From Variovorax sp. WDL1 (GTDB lineage Bacteria; Pseudomonadota; Gammaproteobacteria; Burkholderiales; Burkholderiaceae_C), in NCBI RefSeq assembly GCF_001541225.1, contig NZ_LMTS01000247.1, forward strand, positions 746-42,493: 41,748 bases of DNA. The letters run 5' to 3'. A program made the translations under genes and the position numbers. The notes under the pieces were generated by a model, which saw only the letters and a program-made list of their open reading frames with translations, was not told where the DNA came from and ran no database searches. This document shows positions 34,923 to 41,748 of this stretch, in pieces (within the stretch, counting starts at the first letter, position 1; each line of letters opens with the position of its first letter).

Positions 34923-36349
34923 CAGCTTCGTACGCGCCGATCCGATTCTTCCGCCTGCTGGTCACCGTTGCGCTTCCTGCCCTGTTGCCTGCCACTGCCG
35001 TCGCTGCCGAGTTCGACGGTGGCGGTTTGTCTGCGTGGTGGGGCTTGCCCTTCGCCGGCATCCTGCTGTCGATCGCGCTGATGCCACTTCTGGTGCCTTC
35101 GTTCTGGCACCACCACTACGGCAAGGTTTCGGCGGGCTGGGCGCTGGCCTTCCTGCTGCCGTTCGCGTTCATCCACGGTGGGAGCCTGGCCGCCGCCCAG
35201 CTGCTGCATGCGCTGCTCGCCGAGTACGTCCCCTTCATCATTCTCCTGACGGCGCTCTTCGTGGTCGCCGGCGGCATCCACATCCGCGGCAACCTGCACG
35301 GCACGCCCGGCCTCAACACCGCGATCCTGGCGATCGGCGCATTGCTCGCGAGCCTCATGGGGACGACCGGCGCCTCCATGCTGCTGATCCGGCCCCTGAT
35401 CCGCGCCAACGACAACCGGCGGCACCGCGTGCACGTGGTCGTGTTCTTCATCTTCATCGTCTCCAACGTGGGCGGCTCGCTGACGCCGCTGGGCGATCCG
35501 CCGCTGTTCCTCGGCTTCCTGAAGGGGGTGGAGTTCTTCTGGACGGCACGCAACATCCTGCCCGAGACGCTGTTCATCGTCGGCGTGCTGCTGGCGCTGT
35601 TCCATGCGCTCGACCGCTGGTACTACCGCGAGGAGGGCGTGCTGCCCTTCGACCCCACGCCCGACACGCGGCGCATCGGCTTCGATGGCGCCGCCAATTT
35701 CTGGCTGTTGGGCGCAATCGTCTGCCTGGTGCTGATGAGCGGCCTCTGGAAATCGCCCATCAGCTTCGACGTCCACGGGACGCGGGTGGGTTTGCCGGGC
35801 ATCGTGCGCGACGTCGGCCTGGTCGCGATCACGCTGCTGTCGCTCAGGATCACCGCGCCGCAGGTGCATTCCGATAACCAGTTCGGGTGGGCGCCGATGG
35901 CGGAGGTGGCGAAGCTCTTCGCCGGGATCTTCCTCACCATCATCCCGGTGATCGCAATGCTCAAGGCTGGCGTCCAGGGGCCCTTCGGCGCCGTCGTCTC
36001 GGCCGTGACGCGGTCCGACGGCCAGCCCGATCCCGCGATGTACTTCTGGGCCACCGGGGTGCTGAGCTCCTTCCTCGACAATGCACCCACTTACCTCGTG
36101 TTCTTCAACACGGCGGGCGGTGATGCGCAGGCACTCATGAACATCCATGCATCGACCTTGGCCGCGATCTCGGCCGGCGCCGTGTTCATGGGCGCGAACA
36201 CCTACATCGGCAATGCGCCCAACCTGATGGTCAAGGCCATCGCGGAAAGCCGCGGCGTGCGCATGCCGAGCTTCTTCGGCTACATGATGTGGTCGGGCGC
36301 CATCCTGGTGCCGCTGTTCATCCTCTCCACCTTCATCTTCTTCCGTTGA
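34919..36349 (+). CDS. Sodium:proton antiporter-like membrane protein (NhaD/CitMHS group)
   Basis: This is a 476-residue polytopic inner-membrane protein. The ATG at 34919 overlaps the pncB stop. An N-terminal hydrophobic signal-like segment (LLVTVALPALLPATAVAAEF) precedes about eleven membrane segments. Ion-transporter superfamily features include LLASLMGTTGASMLLIRPLI, SNVGGSLTPLGDPPLFLGFL and FLDNAPTYLVFF, a discontinuous-helix pattern typical of NhaD/ArsB/CitM relatives, with Asp/Asn in the core. Transport of Na+/H+ or of a carboxylate cannot be distinguished here. The next gene starts 2 bp after its stop. Confidence 0.85.
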   Translation: MTASYAPIRFFRLLVTVALPALLPATAVAAEFDGGGLSAWWGLPFAGILLSIALMPLLVPSFWHHHYGKVSAGWALAFLLPFAFIHGGSLAAAQLLHALLAEYVPFIILLTALFVVAGGIHIRGNLHGTPGLNTAILAIGALLASLMGTTGASMLLIRPLIRANDNRRHRVHVVVFFIFIVSNVGGSLTPLGDPPLFLGFLKGVEFFWTARNILPETLFIVGVLLALFHALDRWYYREEGVLPFDPTPDTRRIGFDGAANFWLLGAIVCLVLMSGLWKSPISFDVHGTRVGLPGIVRDVGLVAITLLSLRITAPQVHSDNQFGWAPMAEVAKLFAGIFLTIIPVIAMLKAGVQGPFGAVVSAVTRSDGQPDPAMYFWATGVLSSFLDNAPTYLVFFNTAGGDAQALMNIHASTLAAISAGAVFMGANTYIGNAPNLMVKAIAESRGVRMPSFFGYMMWSGAILVPLFILSTFIFFR

Positions 36350-36351
36350 TC

Positions 36352-37338
36352 ATGAGCAAACCCAAGATCCTCGTCGCCCGTTCGGTCTTTCCCGAAACCA
36401 TCGCCCGGCTGGAAACCCATTTCGAGGTCGAGTCCAACCAGGACGACCAGAACTGGAGCAAGGCCCAGCTCATCCAGAAGCTGCAAGGAAAGCAGGGCGC
36501 CTTCACCACCGGCAGCGAGCGCATCGATGCCGAGGTGCTGGCCGCCTGCCCCGAGCTGAAGATCTGCGCCAACATGGCGGTCGGCTACAACAACTTCGAT
36601 GTCGATGCGATGACCGCCCGCGGCGTGCTCGCCACCAACGCGCCCGACGTGCTGACCGAGACCACCGCGGACTTCGGCTTTGCGCTCCTGATGGCCACAG
36701 CGCGCCGCATCACCGAAAGCGAGCATTTCCTGCGCGCCGGCAAGTGGGAGAAGTGGAGCTACGACATGTTCGCCGGCTCCGACATCCACGGTGCCACCCT
36801 GGGCATCATCGGCATGGGTCGAATCGGCCAGGGCATTGCCAGGCGTGGCGCGCACGGCTTCGGCATGAAGGTCATTTACCACAACCGCTCGCGGCTCGAC
36901 CCGCAGCTCGAGGCCGAGTGCAAGGCCAGCTACGCCAGCAAGGAAGATCTGCTGAAGACCGCCGACCACGTGGTGCTCGTGGTTCCTTACTCGCCGGCCT
37001 CGCATCACACCATCGGCGCCGCCGAGCTGGCGCTGATGAAGCCGACGGCCACGCTGGTCAACATTGCCCGCGGTGGCATCGTGGACGATGCGGCACTGGC
37101 GCAGGCGCTGCGCGACAGGCGCATCGCGGCGGCAGGGCTGGACGTGTTCGAGGGTGAGCCCAAGGTGCATCCGGCACTGCTGCAGGTCCCGAACGTCGTG
37201 CTCACGCCCCACATCGCGAGCGCCACCATCCCGACGCGGCGCGCGATGGCCGAGCTGGCCGCGGACAACCTGGTCGGGTTCCTGGTCCACGGCAAACCGG
37301 TCACCCCTCTCAATCCCGTGGTACTGGGAGGCAAATAG
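36352..37338 (+). CDS. D-2-hydroxyacid dehydrogenase (glyoxylate/hydroxypyruvate reductase type)
   Basis: This is a 328-residue NAD(P)-dependent reductase of the GyaR/GhrB group. The nucleotide loop is GMGRIG (154-159). Catalytic residues are Arg240 (NIARGG), Glu269 (FEGEP) and His287 (TPHIAS). The substrate loop CANMAVGYNNFDV (72-84) is typical of glyoxylate reductases. The residues after the second beta strand of the cofactor fold (YHNRSRLD) carry Arg, suggesting NADPH use. The ATG at 36352 lies 2 bp after the antiporter stop. Confidence 0.92.
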   Translation: MSKPKILVARSVFPETIARLETHFEVESNQDDQNWSKAQLIQKLQGKQGAFTTGSERIDAEVLAACPELKICANMAVGYNNFDVDAMTARGVLATNAPDVLTETTADFGFALLMATARRITESEHFLRAGKWEKWSYDMFAGSDIHGATLGIIGMGRIGQGIARRGAHGFGMKVIYHNRSRLDPQLEAECKASYASKEDLLKTADHVVLVVPYSPASHHTIGAAELALMKPTATLVNIARGGIVDDAALAQALRDRRIAAAGLDVFEGEPKVHPALLQVPNVVLTPHIASATIPTRRAMAELAADNLVGFLVHGKPVTPLNPVVLGGK

Positions 37339-37345
37339 ACCCGTC

Positions 37346-38695
37346 ATGCCTTTGCCGGAATCCTGGATCCTGATCGGCCTCGCGGCGCTCAACATCGTCC
37401 TGCTGCTCTGGCTGCTGCTGCGCAAGCCGCCAGCTCCCGACCACAGCACCCTCGTCGCCACGCTTGGCGCGGCCAACGAGCGCATCGAGCGAGAGCTGCG
37501 GCACGAAATCGGCGAGTCCTCACGCGGCGCGCGGCAGGAGACCAGCCAGGCCTTCGCCACCTTCCAGCAGGCGCTGGTGCAGCAGGGGGCCGAGGCCACG
37601 CGCACGCAGAACGCCCAGATCGATGCTTTTGCACAGCAGCTGGCCCTGCTGCAGAAGACACTGGCCGACACGCTCAATACCCAGCTGCAGGGGTTGTCCG
37701 AATCGAATGCGCGACGGCTGGCCGAGGTGCGGGCGACGATGGAAACCCAGCTCGCGCAGCTGCAGCAAAGCAACACCGCCAAGCTGGACGAGATGCGCAA
37801 GACCGTCGACGAGAAGCTGCAGAGCACCTTGGAGGCCCGGCTGGGCGAGAGCTTCAAGCAGGTGGCTGACCGGCTGGAGCAGGTGCACAAGGGCTTGGGA
37901 GAGATGCAGACGCTGGCGGTCGGCGTCGGCAGCCTGCAGCGCGTGCTGACCAATGTAAAGACGCGTGGCGTGTTCGGCGAGGTGCAGCTCGAAGCCCTGC
38001 TCGAGCAGGTGCTCACGCCCGAGCAGTACGCCCGACAGGTCGAGACCAAGCCGCGCAGCGGCCAGCGGGTGGATTTCGCGATCCGCTTTCCCGGTCGCGG
38101 CAGCGATGGCGCGCCGGTCTGGCTGCCGATCGACGCCAAGTTTCCGCGCGATGACTACGAGCGCCTGCTCGATGCCCACGAGCGCATCGACGCGGGCGCT
38201 GCCGAGCTGGCAGCTCGCGCCCTGGAGGCGCGCATCCGCACCGAGGCTCGCTCGATCGCCGAGAACTACCTTGCGGCGCCACACACCACCGATTTCGCGA
38301 TCCTGTTCCTGCCGGTCGAGAGCCTGTACGCCGAGGTGCTGCGCCGCCCCGGGCTGATGGACGCCATCCAGCGCCAGCACCGCGTGACGCTGGCGGGGCC
38401 GACGACGCTGCTGGCGATGCTCAACAGCCTGCACATGGGCTTCCGCACGCTCGCGCTGGAGCAGCAGGCCTCCGAGGTGTGGAAGGTGCTCGGCGCGGTC
38501 AAGACCGAGTTCGAGCGCTATGGCGAATGGGTGGCCCGCATCAAGGAGCAGGTGGCGAAGGCCTCCGACACGCTCGACAAGGCAGACACGCGCGCCAAGC
38601 AGATGCGCCTGGCCCTGCGCAAGGTGGAGGCGCTCCCGGAGGCGCAGTCGCAGGCTCTGCTGCCGGCCGGCGATGACGGCGAGCTGGCCCCGTGA
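37346..38695 (+). CDS. rmuC: DNA recombination protein RmuC
   Basis: This is a 449-residue protein. An N-terminal membrane anchor (about 5-24, WILIGLAALNIVLLLWLLLR) is followed by a long coiled coil (about 40-205, rich in Gln, Leu and Glu) and then the RmuC domain. Its core has NVKTRGVFGEVQLEALLEQV and LPIDAKFPRDDYERLLDAHE, the PD-(D/E)XK nuclease-like motif, and FAILFLPVESLYAEVL. RmuC limits inversions between repeats in Escherichia coli. The start ATG at 37346 is 7 bp after the dehydrogenase stop, and the stop overlaps the next gene. Confidence 0.95.
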   Translation: MPLPESWILIGLAALNIVLLLWLLLRKPPAPDHSTLVATLGAANERIERELRHEIGESSRGARQETSQAFATFQQALVQQGAEATRTQNAQIDAFAQQLALLQKTLADTLNTQLQGLSESNARRLAEVRATMETQLAQLQQSNTAKLDEMRKTVDEKLQSTLEARLGESFKQVADRLEQVHKGLGEMQTLAVGVGSLQRVLTNVKTRGVFGEVQLEALLEQVLTPEQYARQVETKPRSGQRVDFAIRFPGRGSDGAPVWLPIDAKFPRDDYERLLDAHERIDAGAAELAARALEARIRTEARSIAENYLAAPHTTDFAILFLPVESLYAEVLRRPGLMDAIQRQHRVTLAGPTTLLAMLNSLHMGFRTLALEQQASEVWKVLGAVKTEFERYGEWVARIKEQVAKASDTLDKADTRAKQMRLALRKVEALPEAQSQALLPAGDDGELAP

Positions 38696-39852
38696 CTGGT
38701 GAACTGCTGCGCCTGATCGCGGCGCAGATCCTGCTGCATGCGGCCATGACGGGCATGCGTCTCGGCGCGCCCTTGCTGGCGCTGCAACAGGGCTACAGCG
38801 CGGCGGCTGTGGGCCTGCTGATCGCGCTGTTCGCGCTCACCCAGGTGTTCCTTGCACTGCCGGCCGGGCGCTTTGCCGACCGGCACGGGCTCAAGCGTCC
38901 GCTGATGCTGTCGGTGATCGCCGCCTCGTCGGGGGCCGCGCTGGCGGCTGTCCTGCCTTCGTTCCCGGTGCTGTGCCTGTCGGCGCTGCTCACCGGTGGC
39001 GCCACCGGCGCGGCCGTCATCGCGCTGCAGCGCCATGTCGGGCGCGCGGCAAGCAATGCCGTGCAACTCAAGCAGGTGTTCAGCTGGCTGGCGATCGCCC
39101 CGGCGGTTGCCAACTTCGTCGGCCCTTTCGGCGCCGGCCTGCTGATCGACCATGCGGGCCACAGTCCCGCCGACCTGCCGGGTTTCCGGATCGCGTTCGC
39201 CGCCCTCGCACTGCTGCCATTCGCCGGCTGGTTCTTCGCGCGCCGCACGCAGGAGCTGCCGCCCATCGCGCCGGCGGAAGGCGGGGCCAGGCCGCGTGCC
39301 TGGGACCTGTTGCGCCAAGGCATGTTCCGGCGCCTGCTGTTCGTGAACTGGCTGCAGTCTTCCAGCTGGGACGTGCATGCCTTCCTGCTCCCCATCCTGG
39401 GCCACGAGCGCGGGCTTGGTGCGTCGGTCATCGGGTCCATCCTCGGCGCCTTTGCCATCGCCGCGGCGGTGATCCGCATCGTGCTGCCGCTGATTGCCGC
39501 CCGCGCATCGGAGCGCGGCGTGATCGCCACGTCGTCCGTGATCACGGCGCTGGTGTTTTCGGTCTACCCGCTGCTGTCCTCGGCGCTCGCGATGGGCATC
39601 TGCTCGGTGGTGCTGGGCTTCGCGCTTGGCGCCGTGCAGCCGATGGTCATGAGCATGCTGCACCAGATCACGCCGCACGAGCGGCACGGCGAAGCTCTCG
39701 GACTGCGGCTCATGGCGATCAACGCCTCCAGCGTCGCCATGCCGATGCTTTTCGGGTCGGTCGGCGCGCTGATCGGCGTCGGCGGCGTGTTCTGGCTCGC
39801 CGGCGGCGTGGTGGCGCTGGGAACGCGGGCGGTGTGGGGGCTGAAGGCGTGA
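38692..39852 (+). CDS. Major facilitator superfamily transporter
   Basis: This is a 386-residue carrier with about twelve membrane segments. The start is GTG at 38692, overlapping the rmuC stop (GTGA). Motif A is GRFADRHGLKRPL between segments 2 and 3, and QLKQVFSWLAIAPAVANFVG and LGFALGAVQPMVMSMLHQIT are further MFS-like stretches. It resembles drug or small-molecule exporters without a specific match; the substrate is unknown. A hairpin separates it from the convergent LOG-family gene. Confidence 0.87.
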   Translation: MTGELLRLIAAQILLHAAMTGMRLGAPLLALQQGYSAAAVGLLIALFALTQVFLALPAGRFADRHGLKRPLMLSVIAASSGAALAAVLPSFPVLCLSALLTGGATGAAVIALQRHVGRAASNAVQLKQVFSWLAIAPAVANFVGPFGAGLLIDHAGHSPADLPGFRIAFAALALLPFAGWFFARRTQELPPIAPAEGGARPRAWDLLRQGMFRRLLFVNWLQSSSWDVHAFLLPILGHERGLGASVIGSILGAFAIAAAVIRIVLPLIAARASERGVIATSSVITALVFSVYPLLSSALAMGICSVVLGFALGAVQPMVMSMLHQITPHERHGEALGLRLMAINASSVAMPMLFGSVGALIGVGGVFWLAGGVVALGTRAVWGLKA

Positions 39853-39862
39853 GCCCCTCCAA

Positions 39863-39889
39863 GGCGAGGTGCTCCGGCAAGCCCTCGCC
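39863..39889. terminator. Hairpin between convergent MFS and LOG-family genes
   Basis: GGCGAGG (39863-39869) and CCTCGCC (39883-39889) form a perfect 7-bp stem with a 13-nt loop in the 49-bp convergent gap. There is no U-tract on either strand. Confidence 0.45.
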
Positions 39890-39901
39890 CGGCGGTCCGG
39901 G

Positions 39902-40768
39902 TCAGAGCTTGTAGAAGCGCTTGATCGCGTCCCACGCGTCCTGCGGCGTGTCCACGTACTCGAACAGCTTCACGTCGTCGGGCGAGATCACGCCTTCCTC
40001 GGCCAGGAAGTCGAAGTTGATCAATTGCTTCCAGTAGTCCGAGCCGAAGAGCACGATCGGGACCGGCCGGGCCTTGCGGGTCTGGACCAAGGTGATCACC
40101 TCGAACAGCTCGTCCAGTGTGCCGAAGCCGCCCGGGAACGCCACCAGCGCCTTCGCCCGCATCATGAAATGCATCTTGCGGATCGCGAAGTAATGGAACT
40201 TGAAGCTCAGCGCCGGCGTGACGTAGGGATTGGCCTCCTCCTCCATCGGCAGCGCGATGGCCAGGCCGACCGAGAGTCCGCCGCCCTCGTAGGCGCCGCG
40301 GTTGGCGGCCTGCATGATGCCGGGGCCGCCTCCGGTGCAGACGAAGAGCTTGTCTTCCGGATCCTTGTCGTCGCTGTACTGGGCGATCAGCTTTCCGAGG
40401 GAGCGCGCCTTCTCGTAGTAATGCGAGCTGCGCGCCAGCCGGCGCCAGCGCGCTGCGGCCACTGCGTCGCCCGCGGCATCGGCCTGGGCGATCAGGGCGC
40501 CCGATTCCTCCTCGCTACGGAAGCGCGCGCTGCCGAACACCACCACGGTGTTCTCGATGCCGTGGGCACGCATCTCGAGGTCGGGTTTCATCAGCTCGAG
40601 CTGCATGCGCAGCCCGCGCGTTTCGCGCCGCAACAGGAACTCGGGGTCGGCGAATGCGAGTCGCGAGGGATCTGCGTTGAGAGGAAGGCCCTTGTCGGCA
40701 TGGGCCTGGAGGGTGGCCCAGGCGTCGGCGAGGCGCTTGTTGTGAAGATCGTGTGCGTTGTTGGGCAT
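39902..40768 (-). CDS. LOG-family protein (nucleoside 5'-monophosphate phosphoribohydrolase-like)
   Basis: This is a 288-residue Rossmann-like protein. The LOG/PpnN signatures are VCTGGGPGIMQAANRGA and AFPGGFGTLDELFEV (PGGxGTxxE). The N-terminal 90 residues (helical, Arg/Glu-rich) make it longer than plant cytokinin-activating LOG enzymes and closer to type II bacterial members. The expected reaction is hydrolysis of the N-glycosidic bond of a nucleoside monophosphate; the old lysine decarboxylase label is not supported. The ATG at 40768 is preferred over an upstream open extension to 40834. Confidence 0.9.
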   Translation of the reverse strand: MPNNAHDLHNKRLADAWATLQAHADKGLPLNADPSRLAFADPEFLLRRETRGLRMQLELMKPDLEMRAHGIENTVVVFGSARFRSEEESGALIAQADAAGDAVAAARWRRLARSSHYYEKARSLGKLIAQYSDDKDPEDKLFVCTGGGPGIMQAANRGAYEGGGLSVGLAIALPMEEEANPYVTPALSFKFHYFAIRKMHFMMRAKALVAFPGGFGTLDELFEVITLVQTRKARPVPIVLFGSDYWKQLINFDFLAEEGVISPDDVKLFEYVDTPQDAWDAIKRFYKL

Positions 40769-40904
40769 GGTCTGGTGCGGAGATCGGCCTAGGATTGTGC
40801 GCGCTGCACGACCCGGCCTGCATCCCTGGAGCAACTCCCGCGGAAGCGTCCGTGACGCCCGTCACCTTCGACAAGGGGAGGTGTCCATGAGGCCGAGCGT
40901 ACGC

Positions 40905-40930
40905 AAGAAAAAGGCTCCCGAAGGAGCCTT
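40905..40930 (-). terminator. Intrinsic terminator after efp
   Basis: AAGGCTCC (40911-40918) and GGAGCCTT (40923-40930) close a CGAA loop. On the minus strand the stem is followed by TTTTTC, 20 bp beyond the efp stop. Confidence 0.9.
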
Positions 40931-40949
40931 GACGCAATGCGGGAGCCGC

Positions 40950-41504
40950 TCAGACGCGCTTGCGGTATTCGCCCGTGCGGGTGTCGATCTCGATGCGATC
41001 GCCCTGCGAGACGAACAGCGGCACGGGGACCTCGAAGCCGGTGGCGATCTTGGCGGGCTTCAGCACCTTGCCCGAAGTGTCACCCTTGACGGCCGGCTCG
41101 GTCCAGGTGATCTCGCGCTCGACGCTGGTGGGCAGTTCGACCGAAATGGCCTTGCCGTCGTAGAACACCACTTCGACGGGCATGCCGTCCTCGAGGTAGT
41201 TGAGCGCGTCGCCCATGTTCTCGGCCTCGACCTCGTACTGGTTGAATTCGCTGTCCATGCAGACGTACATCGGGTCGGCGAAGTAGGAGTAGGTGCACTC
41301 CTTCTTGTCGAGCACGATCTGCTCCATCTTGTCATCTGCCTTGAACACGACTTCGGTGTTGAAGTTGGCGATCAGGCTCTTGAGCTTCATGCGAACGGTG
41401 GCGGAATTGCGGCCGCCGCGGCTGTACTCGGTCTTGAGCACGACCATCGGGTCCTTGCCGTGCATGATCACGTTGCCGGCGCGGATTTCTTGAGCGATTT
41501 TCAT
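40950..41504 (-). CDS. efp: Translation elongation factor P
   Basis: This is a 184-residue, three-domain tRNA-mimic that rescues ribosomes stalled at polyproline stretches. The ATG at 41504 gives MKIAQEIRAGNVIMHGKDP; the frame is open further upstream, but only through non-conserved sequence. The modified loop reads SRGGRNSA with Arg32 at the tip, as in Pseudomonas and Neisseria EF-P, where the residue is rhamnosylated by EarP, not Lys34 as in Escherichia coli. Domain signatures FADPMYVCMDSEFNQYEVE and GDTSGKVLKPAKIATGFEV are intact, and it ends DTRTGEYRKRV. earP ends 133 bp upstream on the same strand. Confidence 0.97.
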   Translation of the reverse strand: MKIAQEIRAGNVIMHGKDPMVVLKTEYSRGGRNSATVRMKLKSLIANFNTEVVFKADDKMEQIVLDKKECTYSYFADPMYVCMDSEFNQYEVEAENMGDALNYLEDGMPVEVVFYDGKAISVELPTSVEREITWTEPAVKGDTSGKVLKPAKIATGFEVPVPLFVSQGDRIEIDTRTGEYRKRV

Positions 41505-41637
41505 AGTCAGGGTTTCTGGATGTTGGCCGCTCGGCGTGTCTGGGCCTGGATCCTCTGACACATTCACCGCGGCGGGTTCAGCGGATGCAGCGGCACCTGG
41601 GCTAGGGTCCGGCCGGAAATCCGCAAAGCCCGCAATT

Positions 41638-41748
41638 CTAACTTTTTTGGGCGACAAACTGCCGCAAACGGGTCAGGAGGCCATCCTGCTCGAACAGGCG
41701 ATCGCGTGCGGCGGCCGCCACTGCCCGCCACGGCGCGAGTGCCGGCGG
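41638..41748 (-). CDS. earP: EF-P arginine rhamnosyltransferase EarP, C-terminal end only
   Basis: Only the last 36 codons and the TAG stop are in the window (frame entering at 41748). The visible residues include PWRAVAAAARDRLFEQDGLL followed by TRLRQFVAQKS. This fits the C-terminal helix of EarP, whose members end with a Leu-rich stretch and FV near the stop. Identification rests mainly on context: earP normally sits immediately upstream of efp, and the EF-P here has the Arg32 acceptor. EarP transfers rhamnose from dTDP-rhamnose to that arginine. Confidence 0.75.
   Translation of the reverse strand, partial: PPALAPWRAVAAAARDRLFEQDGLLTRLRQFVAQKS

Noticed and set aside
34883..36148. A 421-codon minus-strand frame opposite the antiporter-like gene
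   Set aside because: His/Asp/Gln-rich shadow of membrane-segment codons, with no domain and no ribosome binding site.
36280..38139. A 619-codon minus-strand frame opposite the hydroxyacid dehydrogenase and rmuC
   Set aside because: Low-complexity Ser/Cys/Arg composition and no family motifs; the sense strand encodes two well-conserved proteins.
41505..41657. An N-terminal extension of EF-P (in-frame start at 41657)
   Set aside because: EF-P is conserved from MKIAQEIRAG onward. The extension is Pro/Ala-rich, overlaps the end of earP and would block the known fold.

Overview
The window comes from a high-GC betaproteobacterium, most likely Comamonadaceae (Variovorax or a close relative). This is inferred from several things: the dnaG-rpoD pair with a long Lys/Ala-rich RpoD N-terminus, EF-P carrying Arg32 together with the end of earP, an adjacent phasin gene, many solitary periplasmic binding proteins (Liv and Bug types), and strong third-position GC. 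No tRNA, rRNA, insertion sequence, prophage or CRISPR array was seen. The window is chromosomal, dense and mostly conventional.

Layout. 1-1269 (minus): the 5' part of a binding protein-permease fusion of the glycine betaine/choline (OpuC/EgtU) type. 1323-3316 (plus): an alpha/beta hydrolase, then a ROK-family protein whose halves appear to be in swapped order. 3357-6587 (minus): a run of metE-like methyltransferase, glutathione S-transferase and cardiolipin synthase-like genes. 6734-9623 (plus): a Rieske oxygenase, GntR regulator and VanB-type reductase, a probable aromatic O-demethylase/hydroxylase unit. 9781-14404 (plus): a complete Liv-type ABC importer (binding protein, two permeases, two ATPases). 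It is faced by a second, lipoprotein Liv-type binding protein on the minus strand (14424-15560), whose ribosome binding site lies inside an inverted repeat. 15711-17425: a divergent NAD(P)-binding protein and LysR pair.

17509-21670: a LysR gene divergent from HMG-CoA lyase, class III CoA-transferase and an orphan Bug binding protein, plausibly an uptake-activation-cleavage route for an HMG-like dicarboxylate. 21642-24052 (minus): an HPP-CBS membrane protein and a Bcr/CflA exporter. 24167-28704 (minus): the housekeeping genes dnaG and rpoD, with a separate promoter for rpoD. 28796-30455: a YihY membrane protein and an HSD10-like dehydrogenase, overlapping tail to tail. 30601-32794: a phasin with a clear promoter, PhaR-like operator and terminator, divergent from a histone-deacetylase-like amidohydrolase and a hotdog thioesterase.

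32847-33513 (minus): a duplicated Cys-pair periplasmic protein and a CsbD-like protein. 33711-39852 (plus): pncB, a Na+/H+ antiporter-like protein, a 2-hydroxyacid dehydrogenase, rmuC and an MFS carrier, tightly packed with start/stop overlaps. 39902-41748 (minus): a LOG-family protein, efp and the last 36 codons of earP.

The strongest candidate for something undescribed is the ROK-like protein at 2189-3316. Its C-terminal-half motifs precede its N-terminal-half motifs, as expected for a circular permutation of the sugar-kinase fold. Next in interest are the HMG-CoA lyase/CoA-transferase/Bug locus, the AT-hook-like motifs in RpoD and the ribosome-binding-site hairpin in front of the lipoprotein binding protein.
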